Source: Typhlomys cinereus (taxonomy: Eukaryota; Chordata; Mammalia; Rodentia; Platacanthomyidae). From it: a DNA stretch of 64,000 bases. Positions 50,724 to 61,796 of this stretch are shown one piece after another; positions within the stretch are counted from its first letter, which is position 1; each line of letters opens with the position of its first letter. The position numbers were made by a program, and so were the translations under genes. The stretch lies in contig JALPQD010000639.1 in the NCBI GenBank assembly GCA_023101885.1, positions 744,001 through 808,000 of the forward strand. Reading direction: 5' to 3'. The notes beneath the pieces were generated by a model. That model saw nothing but the letters and a program-made list of their open reading frames with translations, had not been told where the DNA came from and made no database searches.

Positions 50724-50808
50724 CCTAGAAAGTTTTTATATGTCATTTTAGTGTAGAAACAGTGCAGCACAGTTTCTACACTAAAATGACATATAAAAAC
50801 TTTCTAGG
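50724..50808. repeat. Perfect 37-bp inverted repeat (hairpin-forming)
   Basis: The left arm is 50,724-50,760 (cctagaaag to gtagaaac). The right arm is 50,772-50,808 (gtttctac to ctttctagg), its exact reverse complement. The 11-base spacer agtgcagcaca can itself pair 3 bp (gtg/cac) after one A-A mismatch, leaving a cag loop. No mismatch in 37 bp implies recent origin or constraint. No TA, TTAA or longer TSD sits right at the arm ends, so a MITE is not demonstrated. Confidence 0.97.
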
Positions 50809-53199
50809 TAAATAGTATGGTAAGTAGACTTAGTTGTAGAAGAGACAATGTGAGAATTCAACAGGCATTCTTAAGGATTTTCTGTCTGTAGTTGTCAAGA
50901 GGATGGTAAATTGATCACAGCTTCTCAGTTACTCAGTCCCATAGCAATCTCATTCAGTATTTCTGCTCCAGGATACCAAGCCTATAAAATGTTTCCCCAT
51001 ATGTGATAAATGAGCAATAAATGTAATGACATGATTATGATTAAGAATGAATACTCTGTGTCCGAAATCATTTTTTTCCAGACTAATGGGTTAAAAGTCT
51101 AATGTCTTTGCAACACTAGCATTTCATACTGGCAACATTTGTAATGTGTGTGCGCTTTCTGAAGCAGAATGATTCTCTGGGAGCATAGTTGTCAGAATAT
51201 ACTAGAATGAGAAGGAAACTGGGTGACATTCTGAAAGTTAAAATATCATAATAGGGTACCAATTTAATTATTGATATGGTATGTAGGCAATTTAGTTGCA
51301 TAAAAATCAAAGGTATAACTGGTGTGTAACAATGTAAGAGTAGTACAATATTGATAAATCATAGAATAATCAAATTCATGATATCAATTAGCCAGAAGTC
51401 ATAATTTAGACACATAGGTATCTATGATTGAAAAGGTTCTAAAAGAAATAGTAGATATGACCCCAAGGAACTAATGATCCTTCTTAACATTAACCATGCT
51501 TTTTTTCTTTCTAAAAGCACTAAATTCTCAAAAATAAATTGAGTTTACCCACCAGAATAACAGAATCTAAGCTTTGAAAGGACCATTTAGTCATGAAAAC
51601 ACATGTGTATTTTATTAGTTTAAACTTAATGAAGAATACCAGATAGTTTTCTGGATAGGCATTTTGTGAAAAAATTTTGTGATAAAATTTGTGAACACAA
51701 TTTATCTTCAAAGAAAATAACTGTAAAAATATCATTATATTGAGGAAAAATGGAAACAAAGTATGAAAATACCAGAATAAAATGCTTTTAAGTGGCTTTC
51801 ATTTACATTTTATTTTCTCCACCATGTCAAATTGCCCTTCAATTCAGTTGTCATCTGGCATGTCAAAGGTCATTTTGTTTTGTTTGTGGAATTAATGAAT
51901 GTGATCTTTCTCCCAGGTGAGATCCAAGACTTATCTGTTAAATTCATTGCTCTGATATCTTACTTCCAAATTTTTTTTACAAAAGGCTATTCTCATATAA
52001 TTTTGCATCTCAAGGTATTCTGGACATTAAAGTAGATGCAGGTAGGTGAATAATAGACAGATATGTTCTATTAATTGTTGGAGATGCATATGTATAGCAT
52101 TTATAAACTTCCTACAGATGTGCAAGAACAGAGAGAATACATTTTTAACCTTACCATGACTAACCAGCAGGGGAAAGAATCCTTCTTCACTGTCCAACTC
52201 TGATCTGTAAAATCTTTCTTTTTTTTTTTTTTTCCTTTAAGAAAAAGGATGAAATATTGTGTTTTATTCATTATGATGCTGTTGATAAAGTTAATGAAGA
52301 ATCTTGTGACTTAAAATCCAAAACATTCACAAGCAATCTTCCATTCTTCTCTAAACACCCAACATCAAATACTAGAGAAAGAACAGTGTTCTTCTGAAAC
52401 TATAATGTACATAGTTGAGTTGAAAAAGAAGCACTATTTTGACAAAGAATTTGATACCTTTTGCAATAAGTCTTATACACTTGAAATTGATTTTTCCACT
52501 TTCTCTATTCTGGATTCCAGCATGTTCACATAAACTGATGCAAATTAATTCTTATGAAGGAGCTTTTAGCTTTGTTTGTGTTTCCTTCAAAGGAGCGACA
52601 CTTTGACTCCACTTCTCTGTCTTGCATTTAATGGAAACATGGCATATGTCACGTCTTGTTTCAATAGCTATAAAACTCCTAACTGCAATAATGTGTCTAC
52701 TTAGAGATCTGAGTATTAATACCCCAAGCCATAGTCACTCTGAGAATTGCTGATAGAAGACGCTGTTGAGATTGTCTTTAAAGGAAAGTCATGGAAACTG
52801 TTTTAGCATTGCATATGGTGTTTCAGAATTTAATATTGAGGCTGCACAATATTTGTAGCATGACTGAACAAAGAAAAGAGAATTTTTAAAAATTCTGTCT
52901 TTGTTAGTTGTTAATACATTGTGAACAAATGTAAAATTTCAAGTTCTCTGGTCCATGATACGCAAAATTCACAAAAGCTAAGTTTCTGGTAAGAATAATA
53001 TTTCCTTTTTTTGTGGACAAAAAGAAATGTGCACTTTGAGATTCACTTATTTGTATCTTATTTTTGTTTTCCAATTAGATGTTCAACATATAATTTAAAG
53101 TTCTGTAGACAGGATGCAATTATCTACACAGAACAGTTCTGTGATGTAAAGTTGCCCTGTAGGCCAACAAGAATTGTATTTTTAATTTACATATCAATA
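50809..53199. other. Unique-looking AT-rich non-coding DNA
   Basis: No gene or repeat family recognised. A poly(T) run at about 52,219-52,233 has no identified retroposon body attached. Confidence 0.5.
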
Positions 53200-53213
53200 A
53201 AACACTAGGCTAA

Positions 53214-53457
53214 CTGAGTTCTGAACCCTCACTAGGGTGGAGGAATCAAAGGGAGGTTGGGTGCCCACATCAAAGGATGCTTGAGGGGATGGGAGGGAGG
53301 AAGTGGGAGTCACCAGGAGAGGGGAAGGGATGGAGGGGGTGAAAGGGAGGACGAGTGCAATGGGGCAATGACAGGGTATGGGCAGGGGGAGGGAGAGGAC
53401 TGGGTACTTATTGAGCTTGTATGATTAGGAAAAAAAATAAAATGTGGGAGAAAAAAG
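53214..53457 (+). mobile_element. 5'-truncated L1, 3' UTR only
   Basis: The purine-rich tract (53,280-53,400), then tacttattgagcttgtatga and an A-rich tail, match the 3' ends at 9.74 kb and (reverse complement) 43.95 kb. Diverged flanks, aaacactaggctaa (53,200-53,213) and aaatactaagctaa (53,458-53,471), match at 12 of 14 positions and are read as a TSD. Length 244 bases, non-coding. Confidence 0.85.
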
Positions 53458-53471
53458 AAATACTAAGCTAA

Positions 53472-53936
53472 ATGAAAATTCTACTTTTAATCTCCACATA
53501 AGAGGAAATTATAAAAGTAAATACTTTCCAATATATACACAATCAAGGGTAATAGGTTATGAGGGGGAAGCAAGAAGACAAGTTCTTAAGTTGTTCCAAA
53601 CAAGTCAAAGTCTATATTTTGTAATGCTCTGTCTTTGAGCCCTTTAAGTTCCTCTAATTCCTAGGTACAGGTTGTCACATGGGATTACTGGATAAGAGAA
53701 GTTGCTTAAATTTAACTATAAATTTGTCTTACACATTGCTGTATCCTGTCTCTGTCTTTAACTCTTCCTGCCGCTATTCAAAAACTATTTATTTAGTATG
53801 CATTGTTCTTGGCACTAGATTATGATGATGAGTTTGGTAATGTGGACTCAGTTAGCAAGACGATACAATCAAAAAGGAGCTCAGATATTAATCATATGTA
53901 TTTGGTAAAATTTATTTAATAATCGCATATTTGACT
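53472..53936. other. Unique-looking non-coding DNA
   Basis: Nothing recognised. Confidence 0.45.
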
Positions 53937-54130
53937 GTCATGGTTTGAAATGTGTGTTGTCTCTCATATGCTCATTTGTTTGAAACTTTGGTGAATTTAT
54001 GTGTTTGCATTCCCCATTTCCTGGCATCCTGTATAACTTCTCTTCCTTTCTGTTCTTCCTTCATACCCATCTTCCTCTTCCTCCCATGTTTCCCTATATA
54101 TGTAAGGAAATGGGTATTTTAAGTTCACAT
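53937..54130 (+). mobile_element. Possible MaLR LTR fragment
   Basis: The start gtcatggtttgaaatgtgtg and tgtctctcatatgctcattt, then gtttgaaactttggtg, follow the opening of a MaLR LTR such as that at 19.7-20.1 kb (minus strand). The rest is truncated or too diverged. Confidence 0.4.
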
Positions 54131-54924
54131 TCTTCCATACTTAGATATGAAAAAGACAAATGAATCTGAGTGTACAATACAAATCTAGGTATTTAAACCT
54201 GAAGAGAAAAAAATATATTGAGCCTGAATTTATGGTATAATGTAAAGACAAACCAAAAAATGGATTTCTTGCTTTTCCCCAAGATCTATTATCATTGCTT
54301 CTAATTTAGAATATTGTGAATTTACTTGTAATTTTCTATGTGAACATTTAGGCATAGAATTTTCATTCAGCCATAGGGCTTTATTGTTAATGGCCAATGT
54401 TTAGTGAACAGTGAAAAATGACAGCTAATGATCTGATAGAAAAGGAAAAGAGAGCCTATTAAAATCACCTGTCAGAATTCCAAATGAAAGGCACACTGGT
54501 GATTTGGGATGGGGACAATCCACATCACATATCCCTTTCCTCTTCATGCATCAGTATATTACATACAACCTAATAACCGCTTGTAGAAATGATGGTTTGA
54601 GTCATTGAGAAACAAGTTAAATTATGTTTACTATCTCTTGTAATGATATTGAAGTGTAAAGTGCATTGCTGAATGATACCATTAGAATAATTAGTGTTTC
54701 CTGCAAAAACTGTGTTGAATACTTGCATAATTGTGGGCTGCTTTGCCTTTCTGAGCCAAAATATCTTTGTTACAGACAACATGATAATATGTACCTAGTA
54801 ACGCTATGCTGGACACTAAGCAATAATTATAAACATGCCTATTTGGCACATGAAGAATCATTGTCTTGGTTTATACTTTAGGAGTTCTTGTATTAATTCT
54901 ATGAAAAATTGCATTCTCATGAAA
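54131..54924. other. Unique-looking AT-rich non-coding DNA
   Basis: Two short open frames on opposite strands (54,570-54,881) are chance frames. Nothing else recognised. Confidence 0.45.
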
Positions 54925-55190
54925 GTGCTTGTAACACAAGTGTACAAACCAAGTTGGATTCCTAGAACCTATGTAAAAATGCCACTGAGATGGTAAGGGT
55001 ACATGTGTTCTCAGAACTGGGAAGACAGAGACAGATGGATCCCTGGTGTTCCCTGGCCAGCCAGCCAGCCTATTTAGGGGAAGAAAGGTTAATAAGGAAT
55101 ATCATTTCATGAAACAAGGTGGATGATGCCTAAGGAGTAAACATACTGAGACTGTCCTCTGATTTAAACGCATGCATGAACACATATTCA
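54925..55190 (+). mobile_element. B4-type composite SINE
   Basis: A decayed tRNA-like head (tggattcctagaacctatgt) is followed by the B4 middle: agaactgggaagacagagac, then ggatccctggtgttccctgg and ccagccagccagcc. The B4 end follows: aacaaggtggatgatgccta, then gactgtcctctgatttaaac and a catgcatgaacacat tail. It matches the B4 copy at 30.2 kb in order. Confidence 0.72.
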
Positions 55191-55199
55191 TGAGAGGAA

Positions 55200-55560
55200 A
55201 ATTAAGAGATAGGTGTTCACATCCCCTAGGAGATTATGTACTTGGTCACCTGAAGCCTGCCACTTGGCCCTAAATCTTAATCATTGTCCTGCTTCTTGAT
55301 AGTGCCAAAGAATGATGATCACACATTGAACACATGTGCCTTTGCAAAAAGGTCTAGTATATAAGACTGATGTGTGAGGAGAAGGGGCCATCTTAGTCCT
55401 GGCAGACATTGTGACACAGAGAAAATATGAAACAGATGCTCCTCTATTCCCTTATGTGTATTATGATTTAATCATACTTCTTTTGCTCTTTTGCCCTACC
55501 CCTATGGCTGTTATTCAGTAATAAAATGAGCCTACATTTTTATCTTCACATCTTGGGCCT
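55200..55560 (+). mobile_element. Possible solo LTR
   Basis: A TATA-like tatataag (55,358) lies about 165 bases before an AATAAA-type signal (caataaaatgag, near 55,520), with a gggccatctt segment between. This spacing is like U3-R of an LTR. No matching second LTR, no TG...CA boundary and no TSD were found, so it remains tentative. Confidence 0.3.
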
Positions 55561-56099
55561 TTCTCATTGTTTTGACCACATATGCCATGACTTTGTATAT
55601 TCCTCTCTTGCAAATCTGGTTTTGTTAAAAGCAGTTCAACTATGATTTTGTTGTAATGCACCTATATATAGTTTTATGCAATGCCTGAGAATTTATCAAT
55701 GGCTCTTCACCTAATGTCCCCTTGTCTTGACTGCTATGGACCTGAACTCTTATTATTCTTTAATCTATCTTATCAGATATGGTGATGTTATGTAAAGTAT
55801 GACTTTTATCTCAGTTCTTGTACTTCTTGTACTTGCCTAATAAATATATATTGGGGTCTTCTGGGATGCAAACTGAAGTCCAAGAGCTTGTCTATAGGAG
55901 AGTGGGGGAGCATGTCCTAAAATTCATGAACTTTTGAGTTCAATCTTCAAAATAAAAGAAAATATTTACAAATGAGTTTCCTTAATATTTTATTGAATAA
56001 CAATTATGGAATCTCATACTCATAAATTATTTTGAGTGCATATATAAAATAATATCATAAAATATTAAAATTTTACCAATAGTTAAAAATCAAAACTGA
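55561..56099. other. Unique-looking AT-rich non-coding DNA
   Basis: Nothing recognised. Confidence 0.45.
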
Positions 56100-57099
56100 A
56101 AAGTCTTCTACTTGCTCTGATCAATTAGTTTATAACATGTAATGACTACATCAAAAAATGGAAGCACACAAGTAAATAACTTACCAATGTACATTAAAGC
56201 TTTAGAAAGACAGGAACAATCCAATCCCGAAAGCAGTAGTAGTACACAGGTTAGTAAAATCAGGGGAGAAATATCCTATTGTCAATGCAGAATTCTTCCA
56301 GATATTTAAAGGAAGACTAACACTACTACTTTTTAAACTATTCCACAAAAACAGCTAAGAATTGAAAACTTCCAAACTCTTTGTATGAATTTGATATTAC
56401 GCTTATCCCCAAACCAAACAGAGATAAAATAGAAAAGGAAACTATGGCCAATCTCCTTGAAGAACACAGATGCAAAGTTCCACAATAATATTATAGCAAA
56501 CTTGACTCAAAAGTGTATCAAAAGGGTCACTCACTATGACCAAGAAGAATTTATTCCAGACACAAAAGGTTGGTTCAACATATGCAAATCAATAGATGTA
56601 ATTAATCATATAAACAAATGCAAGACTCAACACCACAACATTTCTCTCCATACTCCCAGAAAAAGCTTTTGACAAAATCCAATATTCATTTATGATACAA
56701 ACTTTGGAGACAATAGGAATGGAAGGAAATTTCATCAACATAGCAAAGTTCATATAACAACGTTAAAAAGGACACATACAATAAGATTATAGCAAGAATC
56801 ATTCTAAATGATGAAAAACTTAAAAACTTCCCACTTCGATTAGTATCGTTACAGGGCTGTTCTCTCTCACCAATTCTGTTCACTATTTTACGTGAAGTCT
56901 TAGCTAGACTTATAAAACAAGAAACGGAGATAAAAAGGATGCAAATAGGAAAAGAAGAAAAGATATATGAGAGACACTAAAATCTTCACCAGGAATATTG
57001 TGGAATAATAAATAAGTTCAGTAGAGTGGTAAGTTACAAAATTAATGGTAAAAAATCAGTGGCTTTCTTATATACCAAGGATTGAAAAAAGTGAAGAAG

Positions 57100-57157
57100 T
57101 TCTTTTTTTTATTTTTATTCAATCGTACATGTATGCGTGTGTGCACATGTGTATGCA

Positions 57158-57210
<53 letters not shown>

Positions 57211-57402
57211 CCATGGGCGAATTTGGGAACCACCATGGACACCTCCACCTCCTCGTTTACTCTGCCCCGGGATTCACAGGCTCCGCCCTACCAGGACAGA
57301 AATGCAGGCCACCCCCGCTTCTTCCTGGCATCTATACCTGGGGTCTAGGATCCGAACTCAGGACCTTCCGCCTGCAAGGCAGAGGCTTAACCCCTGAGCC
57401 AC
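57100..57402 (-). mobile_element. Young B2-superfamily (DIP-like) SINE nested in L1
   Basis: The minus-strand head starts at about 57,402 with AAGGTGGCTCAGGGGTTAAG, so about 10 leading bases of the head are missing. The CpG-containing young body follows (GGCGGAGCCTGTGAATCCCG), then a CA run (plus-strand TG about 57,162-57,207) and an A-rich tail (T-run near 57,104). L1 ORF2 sequence resumes as attacatttactgtagcccc, where the younger L1 has ccatttactatagcccc. No clear TSD, and a few L1 bases may have been lost. Confidence 0.85.
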
Positions 57403-57865
57403 CTTATAATTACATTTACTGTAGCCCCTAAAATATGAAATACCTTGATATAAATATGACAAATAATGTGAGAAACCCATACAATGAACTTTAATACCTT
57501 AAAGAAAGAAATTTCAGAAGACATTAGAAAAACCTTCCTTGTTCCTGGATTGATAGAATTAACATAAAAATGACCATCTTACCAAAATCAATATACAGAT
57601 TCAATATAGTATCAATCAAAATTCCAATGTAATTTTCACAGAAATAGATAAAACGATGTCAAAGTTCATATGGAAACAAAAAATTTCCAGGATGATAAAC
57701 AATCCTGAGTAATAAAAACTCTGCTGGAGGTATCACTGTAAGAGACCCTAATCTATATTACAAATCCATAATGTTAAAAACAGCACATTACTGGCTCAAA
57801 AATAGAGACATAGATCAATGGATAATGGCACAGACATAAATTCATACACCTAAAGTCAACTGATT

Positions 57866-58160
57866 TTTTTATTATCTATGTGGTGTGTTGTATTTATGTG
57901 TATTAGTATGTATCAAAGGGCACTGTGTATCCCTGTGGAGGCCCAAGGGTGACCCTTCGGGAATCATCCTAGGTTGCTTCTACCTCCTTCTCGTTTTGCT
58001 CTGGGAGTTCCCAGACTCCGCCATGAAGGTAGGAAGTACAGGCTGCTGCCTTTTCCTCCTGGTGATTTTTTTGTTTTGTTTTGTTTTTTATATGAGACCT
58101 GGGATCTGATCTTAGGATTTTCTGCTTTGGAGGCATATTCTGAGCCATCTATCCAGCCCT
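57866..58160 (-). mobile_element. Old-subfamily B2-superfamily (DIP-like) SINE nested in L1
   Basis: The minus-strand head is GGGCTGGATAGATGGCTCAG at 58,141-58,160. The older body follows (plus strand gtaggaagtacaggctgctg, ctcgttttgctctgggagtt, gggaatcatcctaggttgct), then a TG-poor tail side and an A-rich end at about 57,866-57,875. It lies in the L1 segment just after the RT-domain tail, giving relative timing: L1 first, this SINE later. T-rich flanks make the TSD ambiguous. Confidence 0.82.
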
Positions 58161-59985
58161 CATGAATAATTTTTTAACATAGGTGGCCAGAAAAAAAACA
58201 TTGGAAAAGGACAATATCTTCAACAAATCCACTGGTTATCTACATGAAAAAGACTGAAACTGGATTCTTACTTGTTATTCTGCATGAAAATTAGCTGCAA
58301 ATGGATAAAGGACTGTAATATTAGATGAAAGACTACAAAACCCTAGAAGCAAGAGTAGGGATTTCCCTTGAACTGACTAATCTAGGCCAACACTCAACAA
58401 CTGGGATTTCATGAAATTAAAGAGCTTCTGTTCAGCAAAAGATATTGTTAACAGAACAAAAAGACAGCCTACAGAATGGAAGAAAAATCTTTGCTAATCA
58501 CATATATGATAGAAGACTAATATCCAGATTACACAATGAACTCAAAATATTAAACACCAACGATATAAACAGCCCAATTAGAAAATGGGACTTGGAACTT
58601 AAAAAGAAACTTTTCCCAGAAAGAAATTAAAATGTCTAATAAATAAATCAAAAATATTCCACATCCCTAGCTATTAGAGAAAGAGAAATTAAAAACACCC
58701 TGAGATATCATCTCACCCCAATAAAAATGGCTAAAATCCAAAGACATACAACAATGAATATTGGAGAAGATGCAAGGAAAAGGGAACCCTCAAACAATGC
58801 TGGGGGGGATGCAAACTTGTATAACCTCTCTGGAGATCAGTATGGTGTTTCCTAAGAAGGTTAAAAATTGAAATGTCACACGACTTGAAAATAATCCCAA
58901 AGAATGATGCATCGTACCATAGAGACACATGTATATATCCATGTTTATTGCAGTTCTATTCACAATAAGAAAGTGGAATCAGCTTAAATGCCCAACGATA
59001 GACAAATGAGTAATGAAAATATGGTATATATACACAGTGGAATTCTATTCAGCTCAAGAAAAATGAATTAATGAAATTTGCTAATAAATGGATGGGGTTG
59101 GGAGATGTACTAAGTGGAGTAGCACAGGACACAAAATGACAGATGTTATATGCTCTCCCTTATAAGTGGAACCTAGTACTAAGGCCTCAAAAGGATATAT
59201 GTAAGAGGAAATTTCTATAACATCCACTGTAACTGCAAAGGAATATAACTTGGGGGTAGGGGAAGGAAGACCCCAAGAGAGTGGGGACAAAGGAACACAG
59301 GTAAGAAAAGCTCTCAGAGCTCAAGGAAGTTGCACTCTGTAACAATGGAAGACTAGTGAGGCAGAAAAACCACATCAGACCAGAGTATAGAATATTAGCA
59401 AACCTGCAATATACAACCCTAATCATCCCATCAAAATCTTGTCCTACACCAAGGCTCAGGAAACCTTTTGGAAGAGGGGTTGGTAAGATTGTAAGAGCTT
59501 GAAAGTGAGATGAGGCACTCCTGACCTGCACACCCCAGCCAACACAGTGCTGCTATACCGAGAAGGTCACTGCAAGAACTTTTACCACCATATCTACACA
59601 ATTACCAACTTATCTACACATCTCCTTAAGGACTACCTAGGATCTTAGATGAAACAACTGCTCTCAGAGAGTGTCTCAGGGACAGGTTCTGGACAAGGGA
59701 AGAGGAACCTCCCCACTTTTGAATTTATCTACTGAAGAGCCATGTAAAGTTCAACAGAAATGTGACTCCCTGACCAACACAAGCACCCCAAAGGGAGGCC
59801 TACGATACCCACAAGCAAAAGTAAAGGAGGGGGAGGAGATTTGGGAAAGAACAGCATGGACAAAGGGAGAGTAGTATAGCAGAAGAGGGAGGTGGTGGAG
59901 GGGAGTCAGAGAGGGGCAAACTGCTCTTCCCAGACAGCACGTCTATCCAAGTATTCTGAATAAAGCCAAACTTTACTGAGCCAAT

Positions 59986-60609
59986 TGTTCCCATCTTATC
60001 CACCTACACAGGGAATGGACCCACATAATGTGTACCTTGGGTCTTCCTTCATCAGTTAGACAATCTCCTGCGAGTTTGCTTAAGACTGTTTCAATTAACA
60101 GTTCTTCACAGATGCTGTCAAAGCTCAGCCTGAAATTGTAAAGATGACACCTGTATCTAACTATGACAATGCTGTTGTAGCAGTAGAAAACCTGAATTTT
60201 TCCATCAGAGGTTGGAGAAAATGCCTATGCCATATAACAAGGTTACCTTCCTCTCATTCCAAGAAACTCTGATGTTTAACAACCTACGTGACATAGACTA
60301 TTGATGGTATTTGGTAGTAATATGTATGTGTGCTTGTGGTTAGTATCTGCACTAGGAAGTATAATCTGAGTATACATGACTCTTCTATGTGCAAGATCAA
60401 AACTCAACCATAATTCTCACACGTAGCAAGTACTGCTTGCATGTTGACCCTAGGCCAGACTTAGTGGTCTTTTGTCTGTGTATGAGGGGGAGCAAAGACT
60501 AAAGAAGAGATGCCTGAGTCTTGTGTGCATATTTTCTAGAAAATGCTATATTATCAGGAAAAAAGTGAATCACTGTTCTATCCACTCTTGAGGGACCAGT
60601 TACATGAGA
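59986..60609. other. Unique-looking non-coding DNA
   Basis: Nothing recognised. Confidence 0.45.
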
Positions 60610-61000
60610 AGTAGATGATACATTAAGACAGAAGATAGCTAACGATAGATAAATAGAAATGAATAGATAGGTAGATACATAATAGATATGTAATAGAATG
60701 AATAGGCGATTGATTGATTAAATAGATAATAGAGAAGGTAGATGATAGATTGTTAGACAAATAATAGAGATGACATATAATAGACAATTTTAATATGTAA
60801 ATAGATGTTTTGCTTATCTCTGAGCGTAACCCTACCTATAGATAGATGATACATGTATAGATGAAATATGGATGGATAGATAGATAGATAGGTAGATAGG
60901 TAGATAGATAGATGAATGATAGGTAGATTATAAATGGAGAACACACAAAGTAGATAAGTTTAACATGTAAACAGATGCTTTGTGTACCTCAGATCATAAA
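60610..61000. repeat. GATA/TAGA-type repeat with a 170-base duplication
   Basis: Imperfect (ATAG)n and (GATA)n stretches run from about 60,640 to 60,925; the cleanest run is tagatagatagatagg near 60,875-60,893. A longer unit is duplicated: 60,781-60,830 (tagacaattttaatatgtaa, then tagatgttttgctt) and 60,951-61,000 (tagataagtttaacatgtaa, then cagatgctttgtgt). The shift is 170 bases, with roughly three-quarters identity. Confidence 0.85.
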
Positions 61001-61796
61001 GGTATTTATCTGAAAGATGCTAGATAATTATTGCTTGCATGAATGAAAGAGAGGTTCTGCAAAATGAAAATTTCATAAAGCATTATTCTGGCTTTTTTTA
61101 CTTCTCCACATAAAATAATTCAAATCAGCTTTCCATGTGATGTACTGTACAGCAATAAGAAAAACAGAATAAAATATATTACGTAGTTGAAGTTCATCTG
61201 GCAAAGATGTTTTCATAAATACTTTGTGATTAAACACAATGTAAGCATATCCTTGGATGTTTTCTCATAGGAATATTTAGTATTTAGATGGGTGATGTGA
61301 GTACAATACCTGTCATGAAGATAATTTTCTAGTCACTGTTAAATGTAAGTCTGCACCTGTTAAGACAACAATTTTCTGTACAGATGTTCTGTTTACCATA
61401 AAATAACACCAGCATGATCTTTGATAGAAGATTAAATTGGATTTTTATATAAAGAGACAATAAATTGTTGTATGTTCATTCTCAGTAGCTCCTTCCAGTT
61501 GACCTCCAGTTGCACAGTCTTCAGGAGAAGACTAGGCTATTATTAATCTTGCTTTTTCTCATAAGTGAGTAAAGCATATTTTCCTGTGAATAAATTTGCT
61601 TTCAACTTTGTACTATAGTTAAAAGCCTGACAACTTTGCAAGGTAAATGAACAGAACATGTGCAAGATTAAAATAATCAACTCCAGCCAATTTTTGATTA
61701 GAAAGTCCAGTCCAGCATTAAGTTCAGCCTTTGTGGTCCTCTATATTGACACTTTATTTTTATTTCAATCTATTTTTGTGCTGCTGGGTTTATTGC
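61001..61796. other. Unique-looking AT-rich non-coding DNA
   Basis: Nothing recognised. Confidence 0.45.

Larger units (their letters stand above)
56130..59210 (+). pseudogene. L1 ORF2 remnant, interrupted
   Basis: 56,457-56,672 reads as the start of the RT domain (IANLTQKCIKRVTHYDQEEF, then TKGWFNICKSIDVINHINK), parallel to the intact-like block of the 43.95-kb L1. 56,840-56,960 carries the conserved LSPILF segment, and 58,445-58,630 the region before the cysteine motif. The nested SINEs and the internal deletion remove continuity. Confidence 0.85.
56100..59985 (+). mobile_element. Old L1 with two nested SINEs
   Basis: ORF2 sequence begins at about 56,130, in the linker before RT (gcacacaagtaaataactta, corresponding to the minus-strand 47.88-kb segment of the younger L1). 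It continues through RT (56,457-57,060 and 57,420-57,860) and the C-terminal part (58,180-59,210), then a 3' UTR with a G-rich tract (59,820-59,920) and an aataaagcc end. A SINE splits it at 57.1-57.4 kb and another at 57.86-58.16 kb. Relative to the younger L1, about 350 bases of ORF2 between the linker and the FQIFKGRLT segment are missing near 56,275-56,290. The element is dead. Confidence 0.88.

Noticed and set aside
50724..50808. Palindrome as a rho-independent terminator or a known MADE1-type element
   Set aside because: The context is eukaryotic, there is no trailing T-run in a bacterial operon, and the sequence does not match the MADE1 layout that I know.
60610..61000. Regularly spaced repeats as a CRISPR array
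   Set aside because: These are degenerate tetranucleotide repeats in mammalian DNA, with no constant repeat/unique spacer pattern.
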